Of a stretch of 64,000 nt of DNA, positions 41,826 through 50,380 are shown one piece after another. Numbering within the stretch: the first letter of the stretch is position 1; the number at the start of each line of letters is the position of its first letter. The stretch is from Marinimicrococcus flavescens (GTDB lineage: Bacteria; Pseudomonadota; Alphaproteobacteria; Geminicoccales; Geminicoccaceae). The position numbers and the translations under genes are program-made. The DNA lies in the NCBI GenBank assembly GCA_029211145.1, contig JARGEQ010000082.1, positions 62,001-126,000 of the forward strand. Direction: 5' to 3'. The notes beneath the pieces were generated by a model that was given only the letters and a program-made list of their open reading frames with translations, made no database searches and had not been told where the DNA came from.

Positions 41826-42338
41826 TTCCCGCAGGAAGAAGATCACCACCGTACCCAGCTCGATGCCGAATTTCGAGATGCTGGTGCGGTTGAGCATGAC
41901 GCGCTCGTCCTGGAGGATCATCCAGTCGTCGAAGCGGACCTGCCAGAGGGAGCCACCCACCGGCAGCTCGAAATCGTAGATCCAGTTCATGGCGCGACCG
42001 GCCGTGCGCCCCTCCGCGATGCCGACAATGTCGCCGGCACGGCCCTCGTACGTCCCGTCGTCCTGCCGGCGGATCTTCCAGATGCGCTGCTGGCGCTCGC
42101 CGTCGGCGTACATGAAACGCTCGTCGAGGGTCAGCAGGCCGTCCTCGAGGCTGCCGGTGATGTCGACCGTGAACTCGCGGCGCACCTTGCCGAAGCGGTC
42201 CGCAAAAAAGCCCCAGGCCCGCGTTTCTCCGAGGAAGTAGCGCTCGGGCGCGAAGGCGGGCTGCGTGCCGGCATAGTCGGCCAGATCCATGGTCGAGCAT
42301 CCGCTGAGAAGCAGGAGGAGAAGAACCAGGCGCCGCAT
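41772..42338 (-). CDS. DUF3833-family lipoprotein
   Basis: A 188-residue lipoprotein: signal MRRLVLLLLLLSGCSTMDL with lipobox LSGC. The mature part contains ETRAWGFFADRFGKVRREFTVDITG and LNRTSISKFGIELGTVVIFF, hallmarks of DUF3833, a lipocalin-like family without known function that often accompanies cfa-type genes. Last gene of the minus arm; overlaps the NTF2-like gene on the other strand. Confidence 0.88.
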   Translation of the reverse strand: MRRLVLLLLLLSGCSTMDLADYAGTQPAFAPERYFLGETRAWGFFADRFGKVRREFTVDITGSLEDGLLTLDERFMYADGERQQRIWKIRRQDDGTYEGRAGDIVGIAEGRTAGRAMNWIYDFELPVGGSLWQVRFDDWMILQDERVMLNRTSISKFGIELGTVVIFFLRESPLEGEPAANAAQHLAH

Positions 42339-42342
42339 CGTC

Positions 42343-43698
42343 TCAGCCTTTCCGTGTCGTCTGCCCGATGTGCAGGCGCAGGGCCGCCTGGTGGCTGGCG
42401 TCGAGCTCGAAGCGCCAGACCAGCGGGATCGCCGTCAGCTTGAAGAGCACCGGCGCCAGGCCGTAGAGGGCCGAAAGGCCGAAGAGCCCTTGCGCCTCGC
42501 CGGGCACCGCCTCCGGGCTGAAGCCCAGGAAGGCCAGAACCGGGAAGGCGATGCCCACGGCGCCGGCCAGAGCCAGCTTGGTGGCCATGCTCCAGATGGC
42601 GAAGAACAGGCCGGTGCGACGCCTGCCGCTCCGGGCCCGGTCGAGGTCGACCACGTCGGCCTGCATCGCCGCCGGCAGCGCCAGGTCGGCGCCGAGGCTG
42701 GCACCCGAGAGCAGGCAGATCGCCGCGAACGCCGCAAGATCGCCCGGCCCCAGCAGCGGCACCCAGATGAAGATCGCGCAGGCCCAGCCCATCGAGGCCG
42801 CCCAGGCGCGGTGCTTGCCGATCCGCCGGCTGAGCAGCAGCCAGAGCGGTGCCGCCGCCACGCCGCTGGCGAAATAGGCCAGCAGCAGCGGACCGGCAGC
42901 CGCCGGTGCCAGGAGCACATGGATGGTGAACAGCAAGAACAGGGTGGCCGGCAGGCCGCCCGCCAGCCCGTTGAGGAGATAGGCCAGGAGCAGGCGGCGG
43001 AACGGACGGTTGGCGGCCAGCAGTGCCAGCGCCTCGCGCGCCCGGAGCGGCTCCTGGCGGACCCGGTCGGGCTCGCCCACGAAGAGGACGGCCACCGCCA
43101 CGGTAACCGCGAGAAGCCCCGCCGTGCTCCAGAACAGCAGGGACAGCGACGCTCGCGAGGCGGGCTCGAGGCCGGCCGCCACCGGTAGCGCCGCCGCCAC
43201 GAGAATGCCCAGGATGACACAGGCCTCGCGGGCGACCGCTATGCGGGTACGCTCGTGATAGTCGGCCGACAGCTCGGCGCCCCAGGCGGTGTAGGCCAGC
43301 AGCATCATCGTCCAGGCGAGATAGGCGAGCCCGCTCCACGCCAAGAGGTGCAGCGCGCCGGCGCCGTCGCCCGGGAGGAACAGCATCCAGGTGGTCAGGG
43401 CCACGACCGGGGCCGCCGCTACCAGCCACGGCCGCCGCTGGCCGAAGCGCGAGCGGGTCCGGTCGCAGAGCTCGCCCAAAAGCGGGTCGGAGATGACATC
43501 GAGCAGCCGGGCGGCCAGCAGGACGGTGCCGACGGTGCCCATGCCGAGGCCGACCTCGGTGGCGTAGAAGGTGGGGAGGTAGACGTAGAGAGGCAGGTTG
43601 AGGGCCGCCAGCGGCAGCCCCAGCGCGCCATAGGCGGCGAGCCGGGCTGCCGGCAGGCGCCCGCCCTCAGGAACGTTCGAGGACGGTCTGGCGGACAT
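42343..43698 (-). CDS. MFS transporter, GPH (sugar/cation symporter-like) type
   Basis: A 451-residue, 12-helix transporter. LPLYVYLPTFYATEVGLGMGTVGTVLLAARLLDVISDPLLGELCDRTRSRFGQRRPW is the GPH signature (D-P-x-x-G-x-x-x-D-R-T). Members in RpoE-ChrR clusters are annotated sugar/cation symporters, but a lipid-related cargo is possible. The ATG at 43698 overlaps the 3' end of the Cfa-like gene by 32 bp, an unusually long same-strand overlap; no later start keeps the first helix. Confidence 0.9.
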   Translation of the reverse strand: MSARPSSNVPEGGRLPAARLAAYGALGLPLAALNLPLYVYLPTFYATEVGLGMGTVGTVLLAARLLDVISDPLLGELCDRTRSRFGQRRPWLVAAAPVVALTTWMLFLPGDGAGALHLLAWSGLAYLAWTMMLLAYTAWGAELSADYHERTRIAVAREACVILGILVAAALPVAAGLEPASRASLSLLFWSTAGLLAVTVAVAVLFVGEPDRVRQEPLRAREALALLAANRPFRRLLLAYLLNGLAGGLPATLFLLFTIHVLLAPAAAGPLLLAYFASGVAAAPLWLLLSRRIGKHRAWAASMGWACAIFIWVPLLGPGDLAAFAAICLLSGASLGADLALPAAMQADVVDLDRARSGRRRTGLFFAIWSMATKLALAGAVGIAFPVLAFLGFSPEAVPGEAQGLFGLSALYGLAPVLFKLTAIPLVWRFELDASHQAALRLHIGQTTRKG

Positions 43699-44899
43699 CG
43701 ATCGAGCCGCTGCGAAAGCCCGCCTCGCAATAGGCGAGATAATAGCGCCACAGCCGCCGGAAGCGCTCGTCGAAACCCTGGCCGGTGATGTGCGGCCAGG
43801 CCCGCTCGAAACGCTCGCGCCAGATGGCGAGCGTGCGGGCGTAATCGTGGGCGAAGGCATGAAGCGCCGTCTCCTTGAGGCCGGCGCGGGCATAGTGATG
43901 CGCCAGGACCGAGGGCGAGGGCAGCATGCCGCCGGGAAAGATGTAGCGCTGGATGAAGTCGGGGCTGCGCCGATAGGCATGGAAGTAGGGGTCGGCGATG
44001 GTGATGAGCTGGAGGCCGATGCGGCCGCCGGGTGCCAGACAGCCTCGCAGCTTGCCGAAGAAGTCGGGCCAGTGGCGTTCGCCCACCGCCTCGAACATCT
44101 CGATGGAGGCGATCCGGTCGAAGCTCTCCTCGATGTCGCGATAGTCCTGCAGGCGGATCTCGACCTGCCCCTCGAGCCCGGCCTCGCGCACCCGCTCGCG
44201 CGCGAGCTCGGCCTGGGCGCGAGAGATCGTGATGCTGGTGACCCTGGCTCCGAACTCGCGGGCCGCCATGCAGGCAAAGGCGCCCCAGCCGCTGCCGATC
44301 TCGAGGAGCCGATGGCCGGGCTCGAGGCCGATCATGCGCGCCAGCCGCCGGCACTTGGCCGCCTGGGCGGCGTCGAGATCCTGCGCGCCCTCCTCGAACA
44401 GCGCCGCCGAATAGAGCATCTCGCGGTCGAGCCAGGCCCCGAAGAACTCGTTGCCCAGGTCGTAGTGGGCGTGGATGTTGCGCCGGCTGCCTTCCCGGGT
44501 GTTGTCGCGCAGACGGTGGCCGAGGCGGCGCAGGGCGCGGCTTGCGATGCTGCCGTAATAGCCGCTCTCCCAGGCCTCGTGGTTGCGGTCGAAAAGCTCG
44601 AGGAGGGCCGGCAGGTCGCTGGTCTCCCACTCGCCGGCAACATAGGCGTCCGCTACGCCCACGCTGCCGTGCAGGAAGTAGCGGCGCGCCAGCCTGCCGC
44701 TGTGGATGGTGAGATCGGCCTCCGGTCCGTTCTCGCTGCCCCGGCAGGTGATCGTCGGGCGGCCCGGCAGGTTCAGGTGAAGCGTGCCACGGCGCAGGCG
44801 GCCGGCCAGCCGCGCGATCAGTGCCAGCGAGGGCGAGAGGCGGCCGAGCACGGCGCTGCCGGCGACGGGGGTGTCGTGGAGCGATGGTGGCTGGGTCAT
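43667..44899 (-). CDS. Cyclopropane-fatty-acyl-phospholipid synthase family methylase
   Basis: A 410-residue SAM-dependent methylase that modifies unsaturated acyl chains of membrane phospholipids. N-terminal lipid-binding region with ITCRGSENGPEADLTIHS; methylase motif I LEIGSGWGAFACMAAREFGA; ASIEMFEAVGERHWPDFFGKLRGCL and DFIQRYIFPGGMLPS are family signatures. In this cluster type the paralogue can make products other than cyclopropanes: a related enzyme acts in methylated furan fatty acid synthesis in Rhodobacter (recalled, not shown here). Start at ATG 44899, overlapping the DUF1365 stop. Confidence 0.93.
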   Translation of the reverse strand: MTQPPSLHDTPVAGSAVLGRLSPSLALIARLAGRLRRGTLHLNLPGRPTITCRGSENGPEADLTIHSGRLARRYFLHGSVGVADAYVAGEWETSDLPALLELFDRNHEAWESGYYGSIASRALRRLGHRLRDNTREGSRRNIHAHYDLGNEFFGAWLDREMLYSAALFEEGAQDLDAAQAAKCRRLARMIGLEPGHRLLEIGSGWGAFACMAAREFGARVTSITISRAQAELARERVREAGLEGQVEIRLQDYRDIEESFDRIASIEMFEAVGERHWPDFFGKLRGCLAPGGRIGLQLITIADPYFHAYRRSPDFIQRYIFPGGMLPSPSVLAHHYARAGLKETALHAFAHDYARTLAIWRERFERAWPHITGQGFDERFRRLWRYYLAYCEAGFRSGSIDVRQTVLERS

Positions 44900-45690
44900 C
44901 GGCTGTCCGATCCTGCTGAACTCACCGGACCCGCAGCAGGCGCCTCCCTTTTCTCGCGTGTCTGCACCGGCACGCCTTTGCGCCACAGCCGCAGGGCTTC
45001 CACATGAATGCCGGCGATGATCTTGAGCGTCATGAAAAAATTGCCGGCGAGGCAGGTCAGCAGGTTCTTGTCGGTAAGCGGGAACCGGTCGGCAGTGTGG
45101 CTGGCGACGAGCAGCGGTCCCTCCTGGTCGCTCTCGCGGATCACCACCGAGAGCCGCTCGCCGGGCGACGCGAGGAGGAAGCGGTAGCGCGCCCGCATCG
45201 GCACGAACGGCGAGACGTGGAAGGCCTTGTCGACCTCATGGGCGGCGATCCGCCCGTCGATGCCGGGCTCGCCGGGGGCGGCTACATAGACGTGCTGGCC
45301 GCCGAACGTGTTCTTGACCTCGTAGACGAGTGCCGCCAGCCGCTCGCCCTCGTGGACGAAGTAGATGCTGAGCGGGTTGAAGACATAGCCCAGCAGGCGC
45401 GGGAAGCAGAGCAGGCGGATCCGGGGGACAGCAGGGCGGATCCCGTGCTCGGCCAGCCGCTCCAGGACCCAGGGGCGCAGCGGGCTGCCGTCGCGAGGCC
45501 CATGATCGCGCGCCATGAAGCTCGCGAGATTGAAGCGTTCGAAGGAGAGCAGCCGCAGCCGCCGGTCGAGTTCGGGGACTTCGTCGAGATCGAGGAACAG
45601 CGAGAACACGCGGTAGGTGAAGCGGTGCGGCACCGGCCGCAGCCGGTGGTGCATGACGGTGCCGCGATAAAGGCAGGAGCGCAGCGCCAT
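44896..45690 (-). CDS. DUF1365 family protein
   Basis: A 264-residue cytoplasmic protein: SCLYRGTVMHHRLRPVPHRFTYRVF at the start, LCFPRLLGYVFNPLSIYF and AHEVDKAFHVSPF. It is nearly always found between a flavin amine-oxidase-like gene and a cfa-type gene, as here, with one base after the former and a 4-bp overlap with the latter. It is taken to act with them on membrane acyl chains, but no reaction is established to my knowledge. Confidence 0.93.
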   Translation of the reverse strand: MALRSCLYRGTVMHHRLRPVPHRFTYRVFSLFLDLDEVPELDRRLRLLSFERFNLASFMARDHGPRDGSPLRPWVLERLAEHGIRPAVPRIRLLCFPRLLGYVFNPLSIYFVHEGERLAALVYEVKNTFGGQHVYVAAPGEPGIDGRIAAHEVDKAFHVSPFVPMRARYRFLLASPGERLSVVIRESDQEGPLLVASHTADRFPLTDKNLLTCLAGNFFMTLKIIAGIHVEALRLWRKGVPVQTREKREAPAAGPVSSAGSDSR

Positions 45691-45691
45691 C

Positions 45692-46993
45692 TCAGGCAGG
45701 CAAGGCTGCGGCGCGGTCGGGGAGGCCGCCCCCGGCGCCGGTGGTGACGGCGGCAGCCTCGATAGCCTCCGCCGCTGCGATGCCCGAGGCGAGGCCGTCC
45801 TCGTGGAACCCGTTGCCCAGCCAGGCGCCGGCGAGCCAGACGCCGCCGGCGCCCTGGATCGAGCCGATCCGCGTTTGTGCCGCAGCAGCCGCCTCGTCCA
45901 GCATGGGGTGGGCGTAGCTCAGCTCGCGGTGCGCGAGCGCCGGGTCGGGCTCGCGCAGCGGGTTGACCGACACGAAGAGCGGAATGTCCGGGTCGATGCC
46001 CTGGAGACGGTTCATCCAGTAGGTGACGGAGACTGCCTCGGTGCCGAGCGCCCGGCTGCGCGCCATGTAGTTCCAGCTCGACCACAGGCGGCGTCGCCGC
46101 GGCATCAAGGAAGGATCGCTGTGAAGCACTACGCGGTTCGGTCGGTAGGAGATCGCCCCCAAAATGGCCCGCTCGCTCGGGGTGGCATTGCTCAGCAGAC
46201 GGAGGCTCTGGTCGGCGTGGGTGGCGAGCAGCACCTGGTCGAAGGAGGCATGCGCGCCGCCCTGCGTCACGATCTCGACGCCGGCACCCGTCCGGCGAAT
46301 CGCCCGGACCGGAGTGGCCAGCCGCAGGCTGCCCGCCATCGGCGTCACGAGGCGCTCGACATAGACCCTGGAGCCGCCGCTTACGGTGCGCCAGCGATGC
46401 TGGCCGGCGACACTCAGCAGGCCGTGATTGTCGAAGAAGGTGAGGAACCGGCGGGCCGGGAAATCCAGGATCGTACTGCAGGGGGCCGACCAGATGGCCG
46501 CTGCCATGGGCACCAGATAGGCCTCGCGAAACAGTCGGCCGTAGGGTTGCACGAAATGGCCGATGGTGCGGCCGTCGTCCCGGCCCGAGGCCAGGAAGCG
46601 GCGGGCGTCGCGATTGAAGCGCGGGATGTCGAGGAGCATGCGCAGGAAGCGGGGGCGCGCCAGATTGCGGCGCTGCCCGAAAAGGGCGCCGGCGGAGCTT
46701 CCGGCATACTCGAAGGCCCCATCGCCGACGCTGACCGCGAGCGACATGTCGCTCTCCCGGGTCGGCACGTCCAGCTCACGAAAGAGGCGGGTGAGGCTCG
46801 GATAGTTGATCTCGTTGTAGACGATGAAGCCGGTGTCGACCAGCACCCGGCGGCTGTTGGCCGCCACGGTCACGGTGTGGCTGTGGCCGCCGGCTCGCGG
46901 CTCCGCCTCGAAGATCGTCACCTGGTGACGGCGATGGAGCAGGCGGGCGGCGCCGAGCCCCGAGATGCCCGCTCCGACGATGGCGATGCGCAA
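45692..46993 (-). CDS. FAD-dependent amine-oxidase-like protein (acyl desaturase candidate)
   Basis: A 433-residue flavoprotein with an N-terminal FAD-binding motif IAIVGAGISGLGAARLL and EAEPRAGGHSHTV, then LLATHADQSLRLL and YWMNRLQGID. Proteins of this subgroup next to DUF1365 and cfa genes have been tied to desaturation in furan fatty acid synthesis in R. sphaeroides (from memory). The start is TTG at 46993 with AGGGAG upstream; no ATG fits. First gene of the minus arm, 100 bp downstream of a TGATCC-type promoter. Confidence 0.9.
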   Translation of the reverse strand: MRIAIVGAGISGLGAARLLHRRHQVTIFEAEPRAGGHSHTVTVAANSRRVLVDTGFIVYNEINYPSLTRLFRELDVPTRESDMSLAVSVGDGAFEYAGSSAGALFGQRRNLARPRFLRMLLDIPRFNRDARRFLASGRDDGRTIGHFVQPYGRLFREAYLVPMAAAIWSAPCSTILDFPARRFLTFFDNHGLLSVAGQHRWRTVSGGSRVYVERLVTPMAGSLRLATPVRAIRRTGAGVEIVTQGGAHASFDQVLLATHADQSLRLLSNATPSERAILGAISYRPNRVVLHSDPSLMPRRRRLWSSWNYMARSRALGTEAVSVTYWMNRLQGIDPDIPLFVSVNPLREPDPALAHRELSYAHPMLDEAAAAAQTRIGSIQGAGGVWLAGAWLGNGFHEDGLASGIAAAEAIEAAAVTTGAGGGLPDRAAALPA

Positions 46994-47093
46994 GAGTTCC
47001 GCTCCCTGCTGTCATCGGGGAGGCGCCCGCCGGCCCGTGGGGGAGTCGCGACCGGCGAGCACCACCGCTGCGACCTCTTGCGCATCGGTCTGA

Positions 47094-47123
47094 TAGGTAC
47101 GCCGGCATTCTCCCGCTGGATCA
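47094..47123 (-). promoter_or_regulatory. Candidate ECF11 (RpoE-ChrR type) promoter, minus arm
   Basis: On the minus strand TGATCC (47123-47118), 18-bp spacer, TACCTA (47099-47094), about 100 bases before the TTG start at 46993. It has the same -35 and spacing as the element before the DUF6134-photolyase arm. Confidence 0.6.
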
Positions 47124-47294
47124 TCCCGCCGGCAGCGCGGCTCCGCCATGCACGCAGCCGCCTTGCCCCCGGGCGTGGACAACCGCACACTTCATGCTCA
47201 GGCACTTTCTCATGCAGGGTGCCGTGGTCGCGAGCGCTGCCGGCCGGTGCACGCGATCAGCAGCAAGGACAAGGCCGGCTTTCGGGGAGGTTCA

Positions 47295-48428
47295 ATGGCA
47301 CGCGTGCAACTGCACCGCTTCATCGATCTCGCGCGGCCCCGGGACGGGGCAGGCGCCACGAGACGCGGCTTCCTCTCGACCGCCGCGGCCGCCGCGGCGG
47401 CGGCTGGCCTTGCGAAGGGGGCGGATGCCCGCGAGTACGGGCCCGGCGCCCCGCCGTCGCGCTATCCCGATCCGGACATCGTGGTTCTCGACAAGCGCTT
47501 CAAATCCAAGCTCGGCAACACGCCGATCATGCGCCTGCACACGGGAACGCTGTGGGCGGAAGGACCGGCCTGGAACGGCGTGGGGCGCTATCTCGTCTGG
47601 TCCGACATCCCCAACAACCGGCAGCTGCGGCTCGCCGAGGAGGACGGCCACGTCTCCGAGCAGTTCCGCTACCCCTCCAACAACAGCAACGGCAACACGT
47701 TCGACTTCCAGGGGCGGCAGATCTCGTTCGAGCACCTGACCCGCCGCGTGGTCCGCTACGAGTATGACGGTACCGTCACTGTGCTGGCCGACCGCAATCA
47801 CGAGGGCAAGCCTTTCAATGCCCCCAATGATGGCGTGGTCCATCCCGAGGACGGCTCGCTATGGTTTACCGACCCGGGCTATGGCGCGCTGATGAACTAC
47901 GAGGGGCGGCGTTGGGACGAGGCGGCCTCCTCGCCGCAGCCCTTCATGAAGGAGGCGGTCTACCGGATCGACGGCAAGACCGGAAAGGTCACCAAGGTGG
48001 CCGACGATCCGTTCAAGCCCAACGGGATCTGCTTCAGCCCCGACTACAAGAAGATGTACGTCGCCGACACGGGCGCCTCGCACTATCCAGAGGCCAAGAA
48101 CATCATCTGGCAGTACGAGATCGAGGGCGAGACGCTGAAGAACCCGCGGACCTTCGCCAGCATGGAACTGGACGGGAAGTCGGGGTTCGCCGACGGAATC
48201 CGCTGCGACGAGGAGGGGAACGTCTGGTCGAGCGCCGGCTGGGTCGGCGAGGGCTATGACGGGGTCCATGTCTTCGCCCCCGACGGCGTGCGGATCGGCC
48301 AGATCCGCCTGCCGGAGATCTGCGCCAATGTCTGCTTCGGCGGCACCAAGCGCAACCGGCTGTTCATGACCGCCAGCCAGTCGCTCTATGCGGTCTATGT
48401 GGAGACCCGCGGCGCCCACATCACCTGA
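47295..48428 (+). CDS. Tat-exported SMP-30/gluconolactonase family protein
   Basis: A 377-residue lactonase-type beta-propeller. A twin-arginine signal (ATRRGFLSTAAAAAAAAGLA) lies at about residues 21-40. The propeller shows LWAEGPAWNGVGRYLVWSDI, FNAPNDGVVHPEDGSLWFTD (metal site Asn and Asp), FKPNGICFSPDYKKMYVADT and FADGIRCDEEGNVWSSAGW. It would open a sugar-acid lactone in the periplasm. GGGAGG precedes ATG 47295. It lies tail to tail, 4 bp from a second SMP-30 gene that lacks the signal. Confidence 0.92.
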   Translation: MARVQLHRFIDLARPRDGAGATRRGFLSTAAAAAAAAGLAKGADAREYGPGAPPSRYPDPDIVVLDKRFKSKLGNTPIMRLHTGTLWAEGPAWNGVGRYLVWSDIPNNRQLRLAEEDGHVSEQFRYPSNNSNGNTFDFQGRQISFEHLTRRVVRYEYDGTVTVLADRNHEGKPFNAPNDGVVHPEDGSLWFTDPGYGALMNYEGRRWDEAASSPQPFMKEAVYRIDGKTGKVTKVADDPFKPNGICFSPDYKKMYVADTGASHYPEAKNIIWQYEIEGETLKNPRTFASMELDGKSGFADGIRCDEEGNVWSSAGWVGEGYDGVHVFAPDGVRIGQIRLPEICANVCFGGTKRNRLFMTASQSLYAVYVETRGAHIT

Positions 48429-48432
48429 CGTG

Positions 48433-49299
48433 CTAGCCGGCGAAGAAGGCGGTGGGCTGGCCGCGCACCCCTGGCTCGAGGGCGAACACGCCGCCCGCGA
48501 GCGGGGCTGCGGCCAGCGCCCGCTCGTCGAGGCCGGTGCGCGCCGAGGTGACGTAGAGGGTGGCGAGGTCAGGGCCGCCAAAGCAGCAGGAGGTGGGGCG
48601 CGGCACCGGCATCGGCACGACGCGCTCGATGCTGCCGTCCGGCCGCCACCGGGTCAGCCGCGCGCCGTCCCAGTGAGCGCTCCAGACATGGTCCTCGGCG
48701 TCGACGCACAGCCCGTCCGGGTAGCCCGCATCCTCGGCAATGCGGGCGAACACCCGCTCGTTTGCGGTTCTTCCGGTGACGATATCGTAGTCGTAGGCCC
48801 AGATCACCTGGCGCGGGCTGTCGGTGAAGTACATTACCCTGTCGTCGGTGCTCCAGCCCAGGCCGTTGCTGATGTAGACATCGCTGCGGATCCTGTGCAG
48901 GGAACGGTCGGGGTCGAGCCGGTAGAGAGCGCCGCTGCAGGCCGTTTCGGCATCGTCCATGGTGCCCGCGAAGAAGCGCCCGGCGCGGTCGCACTTGCCG
49001 TCATTGAAGCGGTTGCCGGGAGGCTCGTCGGGCCTGGCGACGGGCGTGATCCCGCCGCTCTCCGGGTCGAGGAAGGCAAGGCCGGAGCGGAGCGCCAGGA
49101 CGAGGCCGCCGGCCTCGCGGAAGCAGAAGCTGCCGATTGCCTCGGGCAGCGGCCAGTGCTTCTCCCGTCCGCTCGCCGGGTCGAGGCGGTGCAGCGCCGG
49201 CGCCTTGATGTCGATCCAGTAGAGCGCCTGCTCGCCCGGGTGCCAGAGCGGTCCTTCACCCAGAGCCGCGCGGGCCTCGAGCACGCAATCCACGATCAT
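48433..49299 (-). CDS. Cytoplasmic SMP-30/gluconolactonase (regucalcin-like) protein
   Basis: A 288-residue six-blade propeller: ALGEGPLWHPGEQALYWIDI (metal Glu), RFNDGKCDRAGRFFAGTMD (Asn and Asp), DVYISNGLGWSTDDRVMYFTDS and GYPDGLCVDAEDHVWSAHW. It matches the regucalcin-type lactonases of sugar catabolism (L-arabino-, galactono- or glucono-lactone). ATG 49299 is the family start. No sugar dehydrogenase or dehydratase is nearby to name the lactone. Confidence 0.92.
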   Translation of the reverse strand: MIVDCVLEARAALGEGPLWHPGEQALYWIDIKAPALHRLDPASGREKHWPLPEAIGSFCFREAGGLVLALRSGLAFLDPESGGITPVARPDEPPGNRFNDGKCDRAGRFFAGTMDDAETACSGALYRLDPDRSLHRIRSDVYISNGLGWSTDDRVMYFTDSPRQVIWAYDYDIVTGRTANERVFARIAEDAGYPDGLCVDAEDHVWSAHWDGARLTRWRPDGSIERVVPMPVPRPTSCCFGGPDLATLYVTSARTGLDERALAAAPLAGGVFALEPGVRGQPTAFFAG

Positions 49300-49486
49300 C
49301 CTCCGCCCCTCCCGGCCGGCTTCTCCTGTCCGTGCGGTCACTGTGCCGCTGCCCGCGCCAGCTTGGCAAGGCGGGTGGGGGCGGCTAAGGCCATGGAGGG
49401 GCCGAGACCGCCGGCGGGGCTTTTGGGCGGGACAACCGGGACGCGCCGTGCATAGTAGGCCCGTCACAGCTTTGGGGAAGGAGACC

Positions 49487-50365
49487 ATGCGCCAGCTCAA
49501 GGTCGCTTCGTTGCAGATGGCTTGTGAGTGGGACCGTGATCGCAACGTCGCCTGCGCGGAGCGTCTGGTGCGGGAAGCCGCGGCGCAGGGGGCACAGATC
49601 GTGCTGCTGCCCGAACTGTTCGAGACACCCTATTTCTGCAAGGACCAGAAGGCCTCCTACTTCTCCCTGGCGCAGCCCTACGAGGGCAACCCGCTTCTGG
49701 CGCGCATGAGCCGGCTCGCGGCCGAGTTGGGCGTGGTGCTGCCGGTGAGCTTCTTCGAGCGCGCCAACAACGCCTACTACAACTCGATCGCCATCATCGA
49801 TGCCGACGGCCGCGTGCTGGGGGCCTACCGCAAGAGCCACATCCCGGACGGGCCCGGTTACCAGGAGAAGTTCTACTTCAACCCCGGCGATACCGGCTTC
49901 CAGGTCTGGCAGACCCGCCACGCCTGTATCGGGGTGGGCATCTGCTGGGACCAGTGGTTTCCCGAGACAGCCCGCTCGATGGCGCTGATGGGCGCGGAGG
50001 TGCTGTTTTTTCCGACCGCCATCGGCTCGGAGCCGCAGGACCCGTCCTACGACAGCAAGGACCACTGGCAGCGGGTGATGCAGGGGCACGCCGGCGCCAA
50101 CATGATGCCGCTCATTGCCGCCAACCGTTTCGGCGTGGAGGAGGGCGACAGCTGCACCACCACGTTCTACGGCAGCTCCTTCATCGCCGACGGCAAGGGC
50201 GCGATGGTGGCCGAGGCGGGACGCTCGGGCGAGGCCGTGCTGACGGCCGAGTTCGACCTCGACCAGCTCGCCGGCGAGCGTGCGAGCTGGGGCCTGTTCC
50301 GTGACCGGCGGCCGGACCTCTACCTCTCGCTCCTGACCCTCGACGGCGGCGACCAGCACCCGTGA
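49487..50365 (+). CDS. aguB: N-carbamoylputrescine amidase (nitrilase superfamily)
   Basis: A 292-residue C-N hydrolase that releases putrescine, CO2 and ammonia from N-carbamoylputrescine. The Glu-Lys-Cys triad is visible: Glu in LLPELFETPYFC, Lys in YRKSHIPDGPGYQEKFYF, Cys in GICWDQWFPETAR. The motifs ETPYFCKDQ and YQEKFYFNPGD distinguish AguB from other nitrilases. AAGGAG precedes the ATG. The partner agmatine deiminase (aguA) is not in the window. Confidence 0.93.
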   Translation: MRQLKVASLQMACEWDRDRNVACAERLVREAAAQGAQIVLLPELFETPYFCKDQKASYFSLAQPYEGNPLLARMSRLAAELGVVLPVSFFERANNAYYNSIAIIDADGRVLGAYRKSHIPDGPGYQEKFYFNPGDTGFQVWQTRHACIGVGICWDQWFPETARSMALMGAEVLFFPTAIGSEPQDPSYDSKDHWQRVMQGHAGANMMPLIAANRFGVEEGDSCTTTFYGSSFIADGKGAMVAEAGRSGEAVLTAEFDLDQLAGERASWGLFRDRRPDLYLSLLTLDGGDQHP

Positions 50366-50380
50366 AAGGGCTGGCGCCGG

